Shown here: one piece after another, positions 21,796 through 35,300 of the stretch | Numbering within the stretch: position 1 is the stretch's first letter | Layout of the letters: each line of letters begins with the position of its first letter | DNA from: Anopheles merus | Taxonomy: Eukaryota > Arthropoda > Insecta > Diptera > Culicidae | Direction: 5' to 3' | Length of the DNA: 64,000 bases | Assembly (NCBI RefSeq): GCF_017562075.2 | Contig: NC_054085.1 | Location: forward strand, 19,888,222-19,952,221 | The notes under the pieces: model-generated | The model's input: the letters and a program-made list of their open reading frames with translations, nothing else | What the model was told of the DNA's origin: nothing | Databases searched by the model: none | Program-made: the position numbers and the translations under genes

Positions 21796-24437
21796 CTGCG
21801 AAGGTAGTAATATGGATGTTTATTATTCATGAGATTTTGTGGGAGATTTACTACAGAAATAAGCATTTTGCGTGCGGCGAGATATGCGAAGCTATCAACA
21901 AGACGCAGTGTAAATGGGAAATGGACAAGATAAATTCATTTTCTGTGCTAATCCGCCTCAGCATGTTTAATGCAGGTTCTTTGCACCTCGCAGTGGTATT
22001 AGTGAAGCGCGTTAGGCTATAATTATTTCATACACAAAACTACTTCAACACTATTACCATACATCTGGATGAGCGTTTCCACACCAGCTCTTAACGTTCG
22101 TTTTCGTCCTAGGGTTTGCTCCTTCGTGTGGTTGACGGCTATTTTCCCGCGAGTGCTCATTTTCGCACGACTACTGGCCCACATTTGGTCCCCTTTTTTG
22201 GACGTCTGCCATTAAGCCCGCACAGAGGATCCTCTCCTCAACCGAAGCTCAACCCAAAAACGGAGCAGCGCAAGAGGGCCATTAGGTCGAACAATGCAAA
22301 GGATGTCAAATTGATCGCCCAGGCGGCGGCCCCGGAGGCGGCACAAAGGTTGGCAGTGGCCGACGCAATAAATTTCAATTCCATTGCATACATTAAACGC
22401 ATTTATGTGCGAAAATAAATGATTTATACGGCACGTACAATGCGGCCAGACGCAACTTTAACCAATGTGTGTGTGTGTTGAACTTTCTATCGAGAGCGGG
22501 AGAGAGATACGAAAGAGAAAGAGAGACGCCCAAAAAGCTCTCCATTGTTCGGCAAAGCAAAAACGAAAGGATCAGCAATCTGTGGACCGCGACCAGCGCC
22601 GCCTCATCAAATCAAAGTTCCACCGGGTAAGTGCGTCCTGTTGTCACACTAACACAGTTGCAGGCGCTGCTTTTTTTTCTATCCAGACACTGCCCCACCG
22701 TACCCATACCGGCCGCCACACTCTCCCTGCGCCTGCTAAAGGGGTGTCGGCCGCCTGGTTTGTTGCGCGCGCAAACGCGAATAGCGTCCTCCGTCGACGA
22801 GGAACGTGAAAAGGATGGCATGGGCTGGAGACCACAAGAAGCGACTCCCGACAATGCCCTCCACACTCTTTTGTTGGAGCCAGCATTCCCCTTTGCTCCG
22901 GTGCTGTGACGCCACCAACGGCACAATAAGGCAAGCTAGAAGCCGGCTACGGCTCGTTTAGCCGCCCCATGAAATCTAATTTTATCCTTCAACGGTTCGC
23001 TTTCTGTGGGCGGGTTGTATGTGTGTGTGTGTGTGTTGGCGCCCGGGGGCAGACACGCTGGAAAAAGCGTCGCGCCTTTGCTGCAGATTGGCAAGAGCGC
23101 GCGTCCTTTGCCCGGAGGACTTGCGAGTCGGCATTGCACAGCGTTTCGTCTTTATCGTCGGTAATTTAATGGAAGAAATCAGTTTACGCTTGAAAGTATG
23201 TTAAAGTGTTCCATTCCCCTCCTCCCGATCACATCGGCAAGATGAAACGCTGGCAGCGAACGCCGCTAATTGCATATTCACGATAGAAAAAGAATAAAAA
23301 TACGCCCGCAGTACCACGCGTGGAAAATGCTTCCCACATGGGAAATGGAAGGCATACAGCTGCTACTGGAAGCAGGCCGGTGTGTGGGTATAGGAGTGTG
23401 GAAATGAAATTGTTTGGCGTGGCCGGTTATTTTTCCCTCCACGCCGACATAAAGAGCTGCGGGCGCCATGTGCAGAATTTCAACGTGCTGGAAAGCGCGT
23501 CCTATTTTCTTCTCCCTCTTTCTGTCGGTCGGTGGCACTCAGTAGGGAGAAGAGAAAAAAAAACTTGTACCACTCACACACACACAGCCAGGAGGATATC
23601 CTTGTTTTACCGCGCTCTAATGCCACACCAACACACGCAACTCCGAGAGAGAGAGTGAGCGAAAGAGAGAACTCATTTTCCTCCCGCGATTGTTGGCACA
23701 TATACCAGCAACACCTCGCTTATCAGGGCCACACACTACCATCAAACAGCAAAATCGCACTCACACACACCAACACAACTGGGGTTGGAAAATTCATCCC
23801 CCTTTCGAAGCGTTTGCCGGGTCTGTGTGCGCGCCCAAATAGACACACCGGGCACTCACCAGCGTGCACACATTAGTATTGATCGGCCCGCATCCTTTTA
23901 CCGGGCCGTATCCCATTTTGCAGGGCGCGCGCATATAACGCCCTTCCCAAACAACTCCCACTGATGTGGGATGTGACTGTGTGTGTGAGTGTGTGTGTGT
24001 GCGCGCCTGTGGTAGTAGTGCCTAGCAACAGTGCCACACCGATGATTTCCCATTTTGGTCGTTGTGAGAAACCAACCAAACCCCTTTTTCTCACCCCCTG
24101 TGCCACCTGTGTCCAGCCCTGTTAACGGCTCTAAATCCGGCCACCGACAAAGGGAGGGTGGAGGAAAGGAACATTTGGGTGGAACATGGACAGGATTACA
24201 GTCGGGTGAAACGGACATACCGCGCCCGACCTGTATGTGTGTGTGTGTGTGTTTGTGTGATGGAAAGATCCTGGAGTGGCACCAACAGGCGAAGGGGCCC
24301 GGTGTTTTAGGACGCCGACGCTCTGGACGCTTGAATCATTTTCCCACCACACGCACACGCACACACACACATAAAAATACAAAGGCGTTTTCCAAGCTCC
24401 ACGACAAAAAGGAGACGCGAAGGATGAAGAGAGAAAG

Positions 24438-24486
<49 letters not shown>

Positions 24487-27400
24487 TAGCTTTTTCCTGA
24501 CAGTCGTTTTCGGTTATTTTCCGTGGAGTCAAGAAAAAGGGCAGGGAAAAAACCGGGTAAACGGAAAATGAAGTTTGAATTGCAAGCGGAAAAACGTGGA
24601 ACGGATTTTGTCCGAGAGAGGGCGGAAAACCGAACATCAAAAGAAATGTGGTAGTGGTGTGTGTGTGTGTGTGTGTGTGTGCAAGCTTTTCATTTCGCTT
24701 TCCCAATTTGTACACTTCTTTTACTTGCTTTGAGACCGAGATTGAGTCTCCTTTTTTTAGTTCCAGGAAAATGTCTACCACTGAACGATGACCGGCAAAA
24801 GTCTGCCTGCTCTCACACCCCAGGGACAGTCAGTTTTTCTCCGATTTTCATCTCCAACCTGTCGCACACACCACCACCTCTCTCTCTCTCTACTTTCATT
24901 TCATTTCCCGAGTTTTTTCGTAAAGGCGCGCTAGTCGGCACTTTTCCCATAAAAATCGTGTCCCCGAATGGAGAGAATTCTTCATCATCCTTCCTCTCTC
25001 CCGGTCTGGAACATGGTATCGTATGGCCCATTTCCTGTGGCTTGTGCTGTTTTCGATGCTTTTTCTTTCGATTGGCAAAGGAAGATTTCGAGCACGACGG
25101 CTGTTGCTTGCGGTTTGGGCTCGAGGCGCTATCGCTCCATTGCCGCCCTTTATGCTTCGCAACAGGCAGTGCCAGCAAATGGAACACACACATACACCTT
25201 TCCACGTCGCGGGGCGCTGAAGGGGATGTTTTCTGAGGAAGAGATATTAATCCTGCCGTCGGGCTGCCGAGGACGCGCCAATGTGTATTTTTTTCTGCTT
25301 CTCCCCAGGCTACTTGGAACTGAATCCGCCGCCTGCCGCTGAGCGGATCTATTCGTTCTGCAACAAGCACACGTAATAAGCTTACTTATGTGCTTTCCGC
25401 GCATTAGCAGATGAGCTTAATGCAAGGGAGCAACGCAAGAGTTAGGCAGGCAATATCTGGGGGTAAGGGGCAAGATTTGACCTAAATTTGTCAAGATGAT
25501 GATGATGGCGATAAACTCCGACGTGCTGATAAGTTTTGTGCTAGTCTTTTTTATGTGAAAACTGTTATGTTCTCAGGCAAAATACCAGATTCTATGTGAA
25601 CACATCCAACATGTTTTCTTGCAGATTATTTTGATCAAAATGTGTTTATAGAAACAAGGAATATCTCCAAATTAGCCGCAAAAAAATGAAAGCTCAACTT
25701 TTCAGAAAATCATGTTGGAGTTTTATACGTAGGATTTAGATTTTGAGCAACCTGAATAGCTGAACATCTTCAGCCTACTGTGGTCATACAATCTAAGCAA
25801 GACATCGAAGACATCAGGACCACTTTGCACATCCACGGACATGACGTTAATTTCATTGTTACACCAAAATATGCAGGAATTAGGGGTTTACTTTCTATTG
25901 GAGGTAAATTAATTATTTTGTAACGATCTGCCAGAAATTGCAGGATTTCCCACTATTAATTGGTTGGTTCTTATAACTTTTTGGGCTCGTCTCACGGTTT
26001 ATTCATCGTATCCCTTAGATTTTTGGTTCGTTTCCACGATTTATAGGTATCGTCCAATTGAACATCATTACAATCTATTGGTTCAGATTTAACAAAAAAT
26101 CGTGGGAACACACATAAAAAAAACATATTGGAAGCAACCAAATTTTTTTGGGAAACAACCTAACCAAGGTTGTGAAAGCCTGTAAGCATGTAAGACCGAA
26201 ATGTTATATGAGCGTCATTTGTTTTAAAACCTGTTTAAATTTGCCATTGCATCTTTCATCATGAAGTGGAGCAACCTAAATGTATATCAATTCAACAATC
26301 CTTGAGTTTCTGGGGATAGTTGTTACCTGTTTAAGAGAATATTCCGAGTATTCCGAGAAACACCACTTTTCAGTTCAAAAAAACTGTTTGAAGAACTACT
26401 ATGGGCAGACACTATGCTCTCTCTCTATTTCCTATTCCACATGGTCCGTGCACACACGTTGGAATGCGAACGATTATTAATTGATTTATAGCTTCTCATA
26501 GACACTTTGCCCCCGCTCTCTAGGTACACGCCATGGCATTTCATTTTTGCCCTACCTTCTCTCCAAACGTTTAGTTTACCAACGAATGGAGTTGGGCGAG
26601 GGCTCTCACGCATACCTTAAGCAAAGGTATCCCCTACATTCGGCTAGATGACACCACCCGTCAATTGATCGCCCAATCGCGGCGTTCAGTTTCGGGGAGT
26701 TGCCCCATTACACATACCTCGGGCGGGTGGAGTGCATTAAAATGCTAATTGAATCATTGGCACCTCGATAAAGATGGGCAGCACACCACCACTACCGCTC
26801 ATTATCAATGCAAACAGAACTGCACACATATCCATAAGCGGTAAACAAACTTTCCCATATACACACACACACACTCGACGCCGTATCATTTGTCGGAAGG
26901 AGTGCCCAGGCCCTTCTGGAATGCAAATACTTTGAAACTGAAGGACAGTCACGGCAGGACAGACACTGAGGGGTTTATAACGTTTTGTGAAGGAAGGAGG
27001 AGGAAGTGTTATCTAATCGGCATAAGGAAACCCATCACACCGAACGAACGACGGCGTTGAGGAATCTAAACACACACACACACACCAGCCTTGACACACG
27101 GAAACCGGTCATTCCAGTTCCGGAGATCGGATCGGAACGATTCACGCATCGGTTCTGTGACGACAGCAGAACAGTTTCTGTGACTCTGTGTGTGAGTTTA
27201 TGCTGATGGTGTTGTTTCCTCGACTAAACCGTCCACCATCCACCGATGATTACGGTGAGGATAATCTAGTCCGCGATGATGATGATGATGCATTCAAAAC
27301 ACGACGAGAAGGAATGTCGTCCCGCTTTCCGACCCGACCATTCGGGCTCTAGAATTGTCGATCTCCCACTCATTTGCAGGGGATGGAAGAACATTGGACC

Positions 27401-29160
27401 GGTAGAAGATGGGAAACTGATTGCCAACACCGGAATCGGTTCACCGGTCGTCAGTCACCCGGTGCTGCTGCTGCTGCTGCTGGAGGTCGTCCCGATCACG
27501 ACGAGGTCATCTCCCCAGCTGGACGACACGAGGAACATCTTCTTCCGCATTCTGTATCGCGGTCCGGCTCTAGATTTCAACAAGTCCGGGGGCTCCGCAA
27601 CAAGCAACGCACACACATTAACGACCACAGGGTGATGATGGTGATGATTTGCATAATTGAAGGCGCTCTCGCGCACTCGTCACTCCATTCGCCCACCCAC
27701 AGAAAGTTGTTTAATGAGCAAAGAGCAGAAGCATAACCAGCAGTGCTGCGCGAAAGCCACACAAACCACTCTTTCGTGCTGCGCTCCGCCCCCTTCCCCC
27801 CCCTCCCAGGAGACTCATTATTGTCGCTTTAAGCGTTGCTTTTCTCGCGCCACACACCGGGCGCATAATTAGAAACATAAAGACTCGCACGCTCGCCAGC
27901 ATAACTACCAGCAGCACGCGATGAGCGCGGTGAGTGAGCCTTCTGTCCTGTCGTGTTTGTTGTTTTGCCCGCTTCTCTGCGCCCTGCCAGGAGGAACAAA
28001 GACTGGAACCAAAACACCAAAACCCCCGGAATGGGAAAGGTATTTCGGCTGGTCGTAATCTTCCGACCGAATTCCAGCGGAAGTGACGCGTCGTTGGACT
28101 TTGATGGAAAATTTCCTGGAAGGTGTATTCCCCCAGCGTGCACCGGGGGGTACGCGGCCAAAACATTCCACCACAAAAATGTGATAAAATCAATCCATCC
28201 AGAAAACATCAAACTTCCTCCCCTTGCGTTTGTTTTTTGGTTTGCAGGGGATTAGATAACTTTAATCAACTCACGTAATGCGTGTCACAGAGAGCGCCTA
28301 CAGGCTGCTTTTGGATCGGGCACGTCCCACGCTGTGTGCTTCGTGATCGTTCAACATCGTCCGCACACACTCGATGAAGATTTCATCATTCCGTAGAAAG
28401 GGAGAATGCCCGCTGCTGATGATCCCGCTGCACGAACGAAAGTCTCATCGTCCAAACATTCCACACTTTCGTCCACACAACTGGAATGTGTCTCGTGTCC
28501 GAGCGCCACACCAGAAAAAAAAACAACCGAAAAACCTGTTCAACGGTCGAAAGTTACAGCAACGACACAGGAGGAGAGAAAAAAAAACATATTTTCGTTT
28601 TCCTTTAGCCTTCGTATCCCGTACCCCAATAACACTACACTCTCCGCCGTCGAAAGAGGATCGCCACTTGCTTGCTTCTGTTTTCGCAGCCAGGCATTCC
28701 CGGCCTGATCCTTTTTATGTCAAGAGATACAACAGATAAAGTAACAAGCTTTTTTTTTTGGGGGGAAGGAAACATCTCCCCGTCCCCGTCAGCTAGGGAA
28801 AAGTCAATGAACTCCTCCGTGTGGCCGGTGTTTGTGTTGCGCGCGGTGGCCGACGGAATCATTATTTTGGAATGGCTATGAAATAATATTGCAAACAGGG
28901 CTGGCTTGAAGTAGATACTGCTGTGCAGGGTACTTGAGCAATTTAGCCACCGAAATCTGCATTGCAATTGAAAAGGATGGATGAAAAAAAAGGCTCTCTG
29001 TGTGATTGCTTTTGCCTTCTGTAATAATGATATGCTGGAGTCTTCTGTGAGCAACTCTCTGTGAGCAGGACTTTCGGCCATTGCTAGAATGACTACTCTT
29101 GAGACAACCAATAACGTTTACAATGTATACAGATAAAGTAAAGATGTCAATAGCTCGTAT
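21796..29160. other. Non-coding block, probable start of the giant fax intron
   Basis: No exon with matching phase 0 and fax N-terminal homology was found. The block is rich in simple repeats (GA run 24,442-24,481; GT run 24,657-24,681; GAT run near 27,278; CTG run near 27,463). Two overlapping ORFs of about 190 residues at 24.7-25.4 kb lie on opposite strands and look like chance. The stretch 25,500-26,300 is an AT-rich island containing diverged copies of GTTTCCACGATTT in both orientations. Confidence 0.5.
24428..24485. repeat. (GA)n microsatellite
   Basis: About 20 consecutive GA dinucleotides, preceded by an interrupted GA-rich lead-in. It explains the Arg-Glu repeat at the end of the plus-strand ORF here. 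Confidence 0.95.
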
Positions 29161-29183
29161 ATACGACGACTGTAACATTCTCC

Positions 29184-29386
29184 GCCGGTCTCATGGTACA
29201 GTCGTCAACTCGTACGACTTAACAACATGCCCGTCATGGGTTCAAGCCCCGAATAGACCGTGCCGCCATACGTAGGACTGACTATCCTGCTATGGGGGGA
29301 AATCAATAAGTCACTGAAAGCCAACCCCACAAGTGGGTTGGCAGGCCTTGACCGTCATCGGTTGTTGAGCCAAAGAAGAAGAAGAA
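29184..29386 (+). mobile_element. tRNA-derived SINE, resembling SINE200, with 12-bp target duplication
   Basis: The 203-bp element is flanked by perfect direct repeats GTAACATTCTCC (29,172-29,183 and 29,387-29,398). It has RNA polymerase III internal promoter boxes: an A box TGGTACAGTCG (29,194-29,204) and a B box GGTTCAAGCCC (29,239-29,249). It ends in a GAAGAAGAAG tail. The 3' body includes AGCCAACCCCACAAGTGGGT, able to fold as a small hairpin. From memory it closely resembles SINE200 of Anopheles gambiae; the name needs a library search. The intact duplication suggests a fairly recent insertion. Confidence 0.9.
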
Positions 29387-29398
29387 GTAACATTCTCC

Positions 29399-32300
29399 AA
29401 TTTCCAAAAACCTTATTTCTGAGCTTGAAGAAACAATTCTGAGTAGACTTCAAGCCAAAAGCCGGTTGTACTTGGTGAAAAAATAATCAACTGTAATATT
29501 AAATCTACAAAACCCCAAACAAGCTCTCAAAATGCTAATGGCTTAATCTGAAACAAAATACGTCTCCGGTTCGAAGGACCAAAACTGAGGGTGCAAGATG
29601 GAAGAAAAAAAACAACAACACAACCCAACCCGCGTCAAACCGAGGCCGCTCCATCAGAACGGACCACTCAAAAGTAAGGTTATGTTTGTTTACTCGGGTA
29701 AAACACTCCAGCACCCCGACGGTCCATCGGGGTCCATCATCTCCATTGATCGTCCAAGGGGTGCGATGAGGACCTGGAGAGGATATGTTACCACGCTTGA
29801 CCCACACACCACCGAAAGCACACCAAAGTGTGGGTTCACATCGGTTGGTTATGGGTTGCGGGTTTTGTTGGTTGGCGCCTTTCAGACACGGATTGTTTTC
29901 CTTTGCACGCTGTGTGGCGCTGTGTCCCCGGTTTGGACATGAGGCGGCGGCGGCGTTGACGGCTTGGTGCACTTTTACACTCTCTGTTTGCCTTTCTACC
30001 CCTGGCAAAGGCGAAAGTTCGTTGGAGCATGAGCCTGGAAAAGGGTCAATATTTGCTCAAGCTCCGTTGGACAGCTCGTGAGGGTTGGCGTTCTCTCATC
30101 GCGCCATATTAACCAGCCAAGGGTGCATTACTTTAACGGCTTCAAAACGAGCGATCTATGGTGTACGGGCGACATAAATGTAAATGATAAATGCTAATCA
30201 TGTTATCGTTCTAAATGAATCCATGCAGAGAGTTGGTGGTTATCGTTGCTCTTCGCTAGAGTGATGGAAACATTCCTGTGTTTACCGATTACACTTGAGA
30301 CACGCAAATGAGAGGCAGGAAATGTATCAGTCCTGGTGGAACTAAAACTTTTGACTTATAATTGACTAAAACATAACTTTTAAATAATACTACTTTGACA
30401 AGTAGCATCCTTTAACAGTCATCCACCGAAACCAATAAATTAACATAATACGGCTTTAAAAACGATATTTCTATACTTGAAATCTCATATTTAAGCTCTC
30501 ATCTGCAAAAATACCTTTAAAATCTGAACTAACAAACCACCGAATAAAAACGTTCACTTTATGGGAATGTTTGCAACATTAACACCATTTTATCACAATT
30601 TTTAGGACACTGCAAAATTCGGGTCAATTGTTCGTTACTTTCCTTTCATTTTATGCCTGCGATAAACAGCTCTGTTCCACCTCGTAAACCGATCCATACC
30701 GAACGAGAGCGACCTCGATAAGCGAGTTTAAAGCCCAGAAACAAAAGAGAAACAAGGCGTCCGGCGTCAAAGAGCTCCAATTACGCTACCGAAGTGTTAA
30801 CGCAAACGCTAATTTCCGATGCGAAATTCATTGATTGCTCCACCGGTGCACATTCTAGCAGAAGCTCCCAAAATGCAACCGAATGTGAAAACTCTTGGGG
30901 GGAGTGTGAGCTCTCGCTTTTCCCCCCGCTTTTGCTCAACCGCGTGACAATGAAAGCGAACTCTGGCCACATAACTTTCGCCGTGTCACGAGTGGATAAT
31001 GTGAACCCGCGAGTAATAAACCACAATTATGGCCCGTGCGTCCATAATGGGCTCCACCACAAAAGGGCGTTAGAAGGCAAATGGCAAGGGGCCGGGCCGG
31101 GGGTATCGCCTACTCCACAGGGAGCACACCGTGTAATACCGACGACACCGTGGCAGCAGCAGCAATTGTGCTCCAAATCTACGCCGCCGGAAATTCGATG
31201 ACTTGCGGCTAATGTTCCGCGTACGGGACACGGGTCCCCACAGCGCGAACCTAGGCACGTGGCGACGATGCCGATTAACGCGGAAAATTAATTAGCTTCA
31301 TCTCCGGCCCTCGTTAGCACCCATTTTTTAAGCCCTTTCTCCCTTTTACTCTTCCTACTGTTGCCGGTGTTCGCTTTCACTCCACCACAGTAGCAGCTGG
31401 TGGAGTCCTCCCTTTGCCTCCAAAGAATGCACCAGGAAGGAAAAACTGTAGGGAGAGAATTATGATTGCCCAACAACGCTGAGTACCTTCTCACAATGGG
31501 AGCGTTTTGAGTGCTGACACACGGCAAGACAGGAGACAGGAGGTGTCCGAAACGATTACGAGGGAATGTGTAAGACAATATCATTACGAATTGATGGGGG
31601 TTTGTGTTCTGGACTTTTATGGCCCCAACGTCGAGGGAGGTCGTCGTCGCCTACCTTACCGCGGGAGAGATTTACTGCTAAAAGACCCTTCAAAACTGTG
31701 TTCACAATTGAAGCATGCATAATTTAAACCAACCAACACCCATCTGCCTGGAACTTATTTGTTGGAAAACAAAACAAATCACTGTGAACAAAAAAAAAAC
31801 CCTCATTACCAACGGAAACGCAAGCAAGCGCGCGCCCCCTTGAAAACCAACAAACAGTAGCCAGCCAGATCTAACAGCGTACCGTGAAGTGGAGGAAAAT
31901 CGGGGGCAAACATAAGCTGCTCAACCGCAACCGAATTTTGTTCACGACCAATGCCACACAGTCCAGCGGCTTTCCAGTGAGGTTTTGTTACAGATCGGTT
32001 GGAATTGTATGACTGTGTACGAGCGCTTCCTTTTTTCTCACTCATTTTCAATATACCCGAACGAAGAGTGTAAAACTGGAAAAAGGTGAGGTTTTGGGGC
32101 ATGGAGGTTGGGGGAGTACACAATTGTTTAAATCACCTTTTGTGGCTACTTTCTCTAAGCTTTAACCGAATGTTTCCGAACCCTCCTCTCCCAAAGCGCA
32201 CCGCGATCCAAGCGAGGAGAAATAGGAAACTAGAAGAAAAACCAATTATTTCTACCCGTTGCTTTCCAGATCGTACCCCCAGATTGCATTTTGCACCGGG

Positions 32301-35300
32301 GCTAAGTTTAACAATTTGCCTAAGTGCCACGGATAAAATCTAAGGCACCTGTGCCGCGTGTGGCATGCCTTTTTAGTTACTTTCTCTTCACAAACAGCTG
32401 AACAGCTGAAGACGGTATGTGTAGAGCATAATGTAGAGTTTGATGTGCAAAATTTGGGGAAATAAAGATGTATATTACATTCTATATCTTACAGGTTATT
32501 TCCTTCGATTCTATAGAATAGATTGAAACCAAGACAATCTATTCGATTGATCTCAGTTCCTCTGGATTCCTAGATCAGTGTAAAGATCTGATCCTCAAAA
32601 TAAATGCATAGGTTTTTGAGCATAAGGCTTTGAGGGCCTAACGTATGTAGTGTAAAATATTTGCAAACTGTGAAATGTAAAATTGGAATTTCATGAATTT
32701 TCGAATATTCCCAACGATCGTCCTCTGAACCAATCAGATCCAAACCAATAGATCCTGTAACATAGATCAGTGCCTGGATCTGATTTCAGTGTAAATTTAG
32801 CAAACGTGGATGTATCGATCATCACATAGAACCTTAGAACCTCAATAAATGCATAGATCTTGAAGACTATGAGAGCCTAAAGTATGTAGTGTTATTTATT
32901 TGCAAACTGTAAAGACATGTGAAATGGGAATTTTGTGTATTTCTGAATATTCCCAACGATTTGTCACCTGAACCAATAATCTCCTCTGAACCAATCAGAT
33001 CCAAATCGATAGATCCTATAACATAGATCCTTAGATCCTGTAATTGATAGATCTACAGCTCCATGACGTCTAAAATCTAGAATACTAGAAAATTTGAAGA
33101 GCGTAAGGTACAAAACCCACCTTCCATGAATTTATGTACAGTCCCAAGAAAATTCTAGACAACAAAGAATAAAACCCTACGTTGCCAATCTTCCCGCACC
33201 AGCAAAAGTACTCCTGACGATTAAATGTCCAATATAACATGCAATATCGCTGCAGCTGCCTCGGGTGTGCAATTTATGCGTTCTGCAACGTGACAGAACT
33301 GCTGAGTGAAAATGAAATAAAAACAAACACTAGACAAACCTTCTGCTTGCCTCCCTTTCGGCATGTCATCTCCTCCTTTGAAACGCAAAAACGCACATTC
33401 CATCCCGGAAAAGAGTCATCACAGACACACGTCGACGTCGATAGGTTCTACCGACATCCCGCTCCCAAAGCCCCGCGCTCGCGTGTTCCATACGTAGTTT
33501 GAAATATATGCATAGACGTTCCCAACCCTCTCGGAATTGCCGCCCAGTGGCTGACTGGCTCCTGCCGAAGCCCCAGAGCACACAAATGCAATGCCGTACA
33601 CATTACATTGGAGGAGTACAGCATTCCACGAAGGCCCATTGCCTAACGGCTTGCCTGGCGTTGACGTACCGAGCGCGCTCGCGTTCATGTCAATGATGAC
33701 TGTTTAAGTAAACATTTTAATAAGATTACTGCATTCTTTACGGCAATGCACACACATGCACACACCGGGAGCGCATACACCCCTTCCATCCCGTTCCATT
33801 CCCACCCGTACCGCTTCGCTCGCTTTGTCTTATTAACCATTGACTGTAATTTCATGAATTATTGCATCGCTTGTCGATGCATGTTCCGGGCGCGCTGATC
33901 GCTTACACCCTCTATCTCTCCATCGGCCGTCTATAAATAAAAAGAGTTGGACGTGAAAAAACACACGACGCAATAAATTCAATCATATTCTCCGGTGCAA
34001 TGCATCATCTTCCTCGACGACGCGCAGCAGCAATTCATTCAGGATTGTTTGAGAAGGAGGCAAAACAACAAAAAAACACAAACTGCTTTTCAATTCTTTT
34101 CCCATCGCTCGATAATTTGCGTAGTGCAATAAAACAGTGAGCAAATTGTGCATCAGCGAACACAGGGCAGGTTGATGGTGCAATATCGTTCGAGCTAGAA
34201 AATGTTTTACCCCGGCGTTTTAGTTGCGGCTTTACCCAAGCAAACCGCCCGTTGGGCACTGCACCTGTGAGAAGGGCAACATGCACAGTTCTAACCACAG
34301 CTGTACTCTACACTCTAGGGCCCTCACCACCAATGTCATTTCATTACGAGCCCAGTCAAACCACAAATCACGCGGTGGAAAGAAAGAGCGCCACCATGGC
34401 GCAGGGTTTATTCTACAATATTTTAAAACAAAAACCACCATCATCATCTTTCCCCAAGGTACGCCGGCATCAATCGACTGGAAAATGGGTAGTAAAGTGA
34501 TATTTGTTCTCATTGCAAAAGTGTACCACAGTCCTCCGCGGTTCTGGACGGAATCAGAGAATAGATTTTACATGATGCAAGCAAGATAACCGGCGATGTT
34601 TCCGCCCGCTCGTGTAAATTATGGCTCTTTTAGTTTGATCTCTATCGGAGCCTGAACCCATCCATCTCCAAGTCACAAGTTGTGCCGTTGGTGAATATAT
34701 TTCCACTATTGCACAAACAAATTGACCAATCATAAAGCACAACCTTCAATTAGTGGCCAGTCTTTAGACGGGGTGAGCGGCGGGGCTTGATGTAAATATT
34801 ATTGCTGGGGAAGGAGCACTATCCGTTGGACGATCCTCAATGGAGCGAAAAACGCAAACGCAAAAAGGTACTATATGCGCACAATCGACCAGCCGGCAGC
34901 AGAACTAGGTGAGGTTGAATGCATTCCAAAGGAACTGGCAAAGGTAGTAAAAACATTCCCACGGGATTGAGTCTTGCTCCCTTTAGGCTATCGTTGGAGG
35001 ACTTGACATTCTAAAAGGAAATAGATGAACAAATGGATTGTAACAATGTAGAACTATCTCTTATTCTGATATCTGATTCTATAGTAATATCTTCATTTTG
35101 AAGTTTAACTTTTCAAATGCAATATACAAAGAATTGGAGGCTTCATGTGGCATTTGGATACATCAACTCTTTCAACTCCCTACGTTGTTCTTTGATGTAA
35201 AACTGCTCTGCTTTTACTAATTCCGATTTAATTACCCTGGCAAAGTCCTTGAAATCCATTCTTCCCTCTCACACTCCAATTCCTAGGCATTGCTCGCCCC

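Noticed and set aside
24661..25370. Opposed ORFs of 191 (plus) and 185 (minus) residues
   Set aside because: Mutually overlapping, low-complexity segments included, no family resemblance to fax or anything else, and no suitable donor or acceptor.
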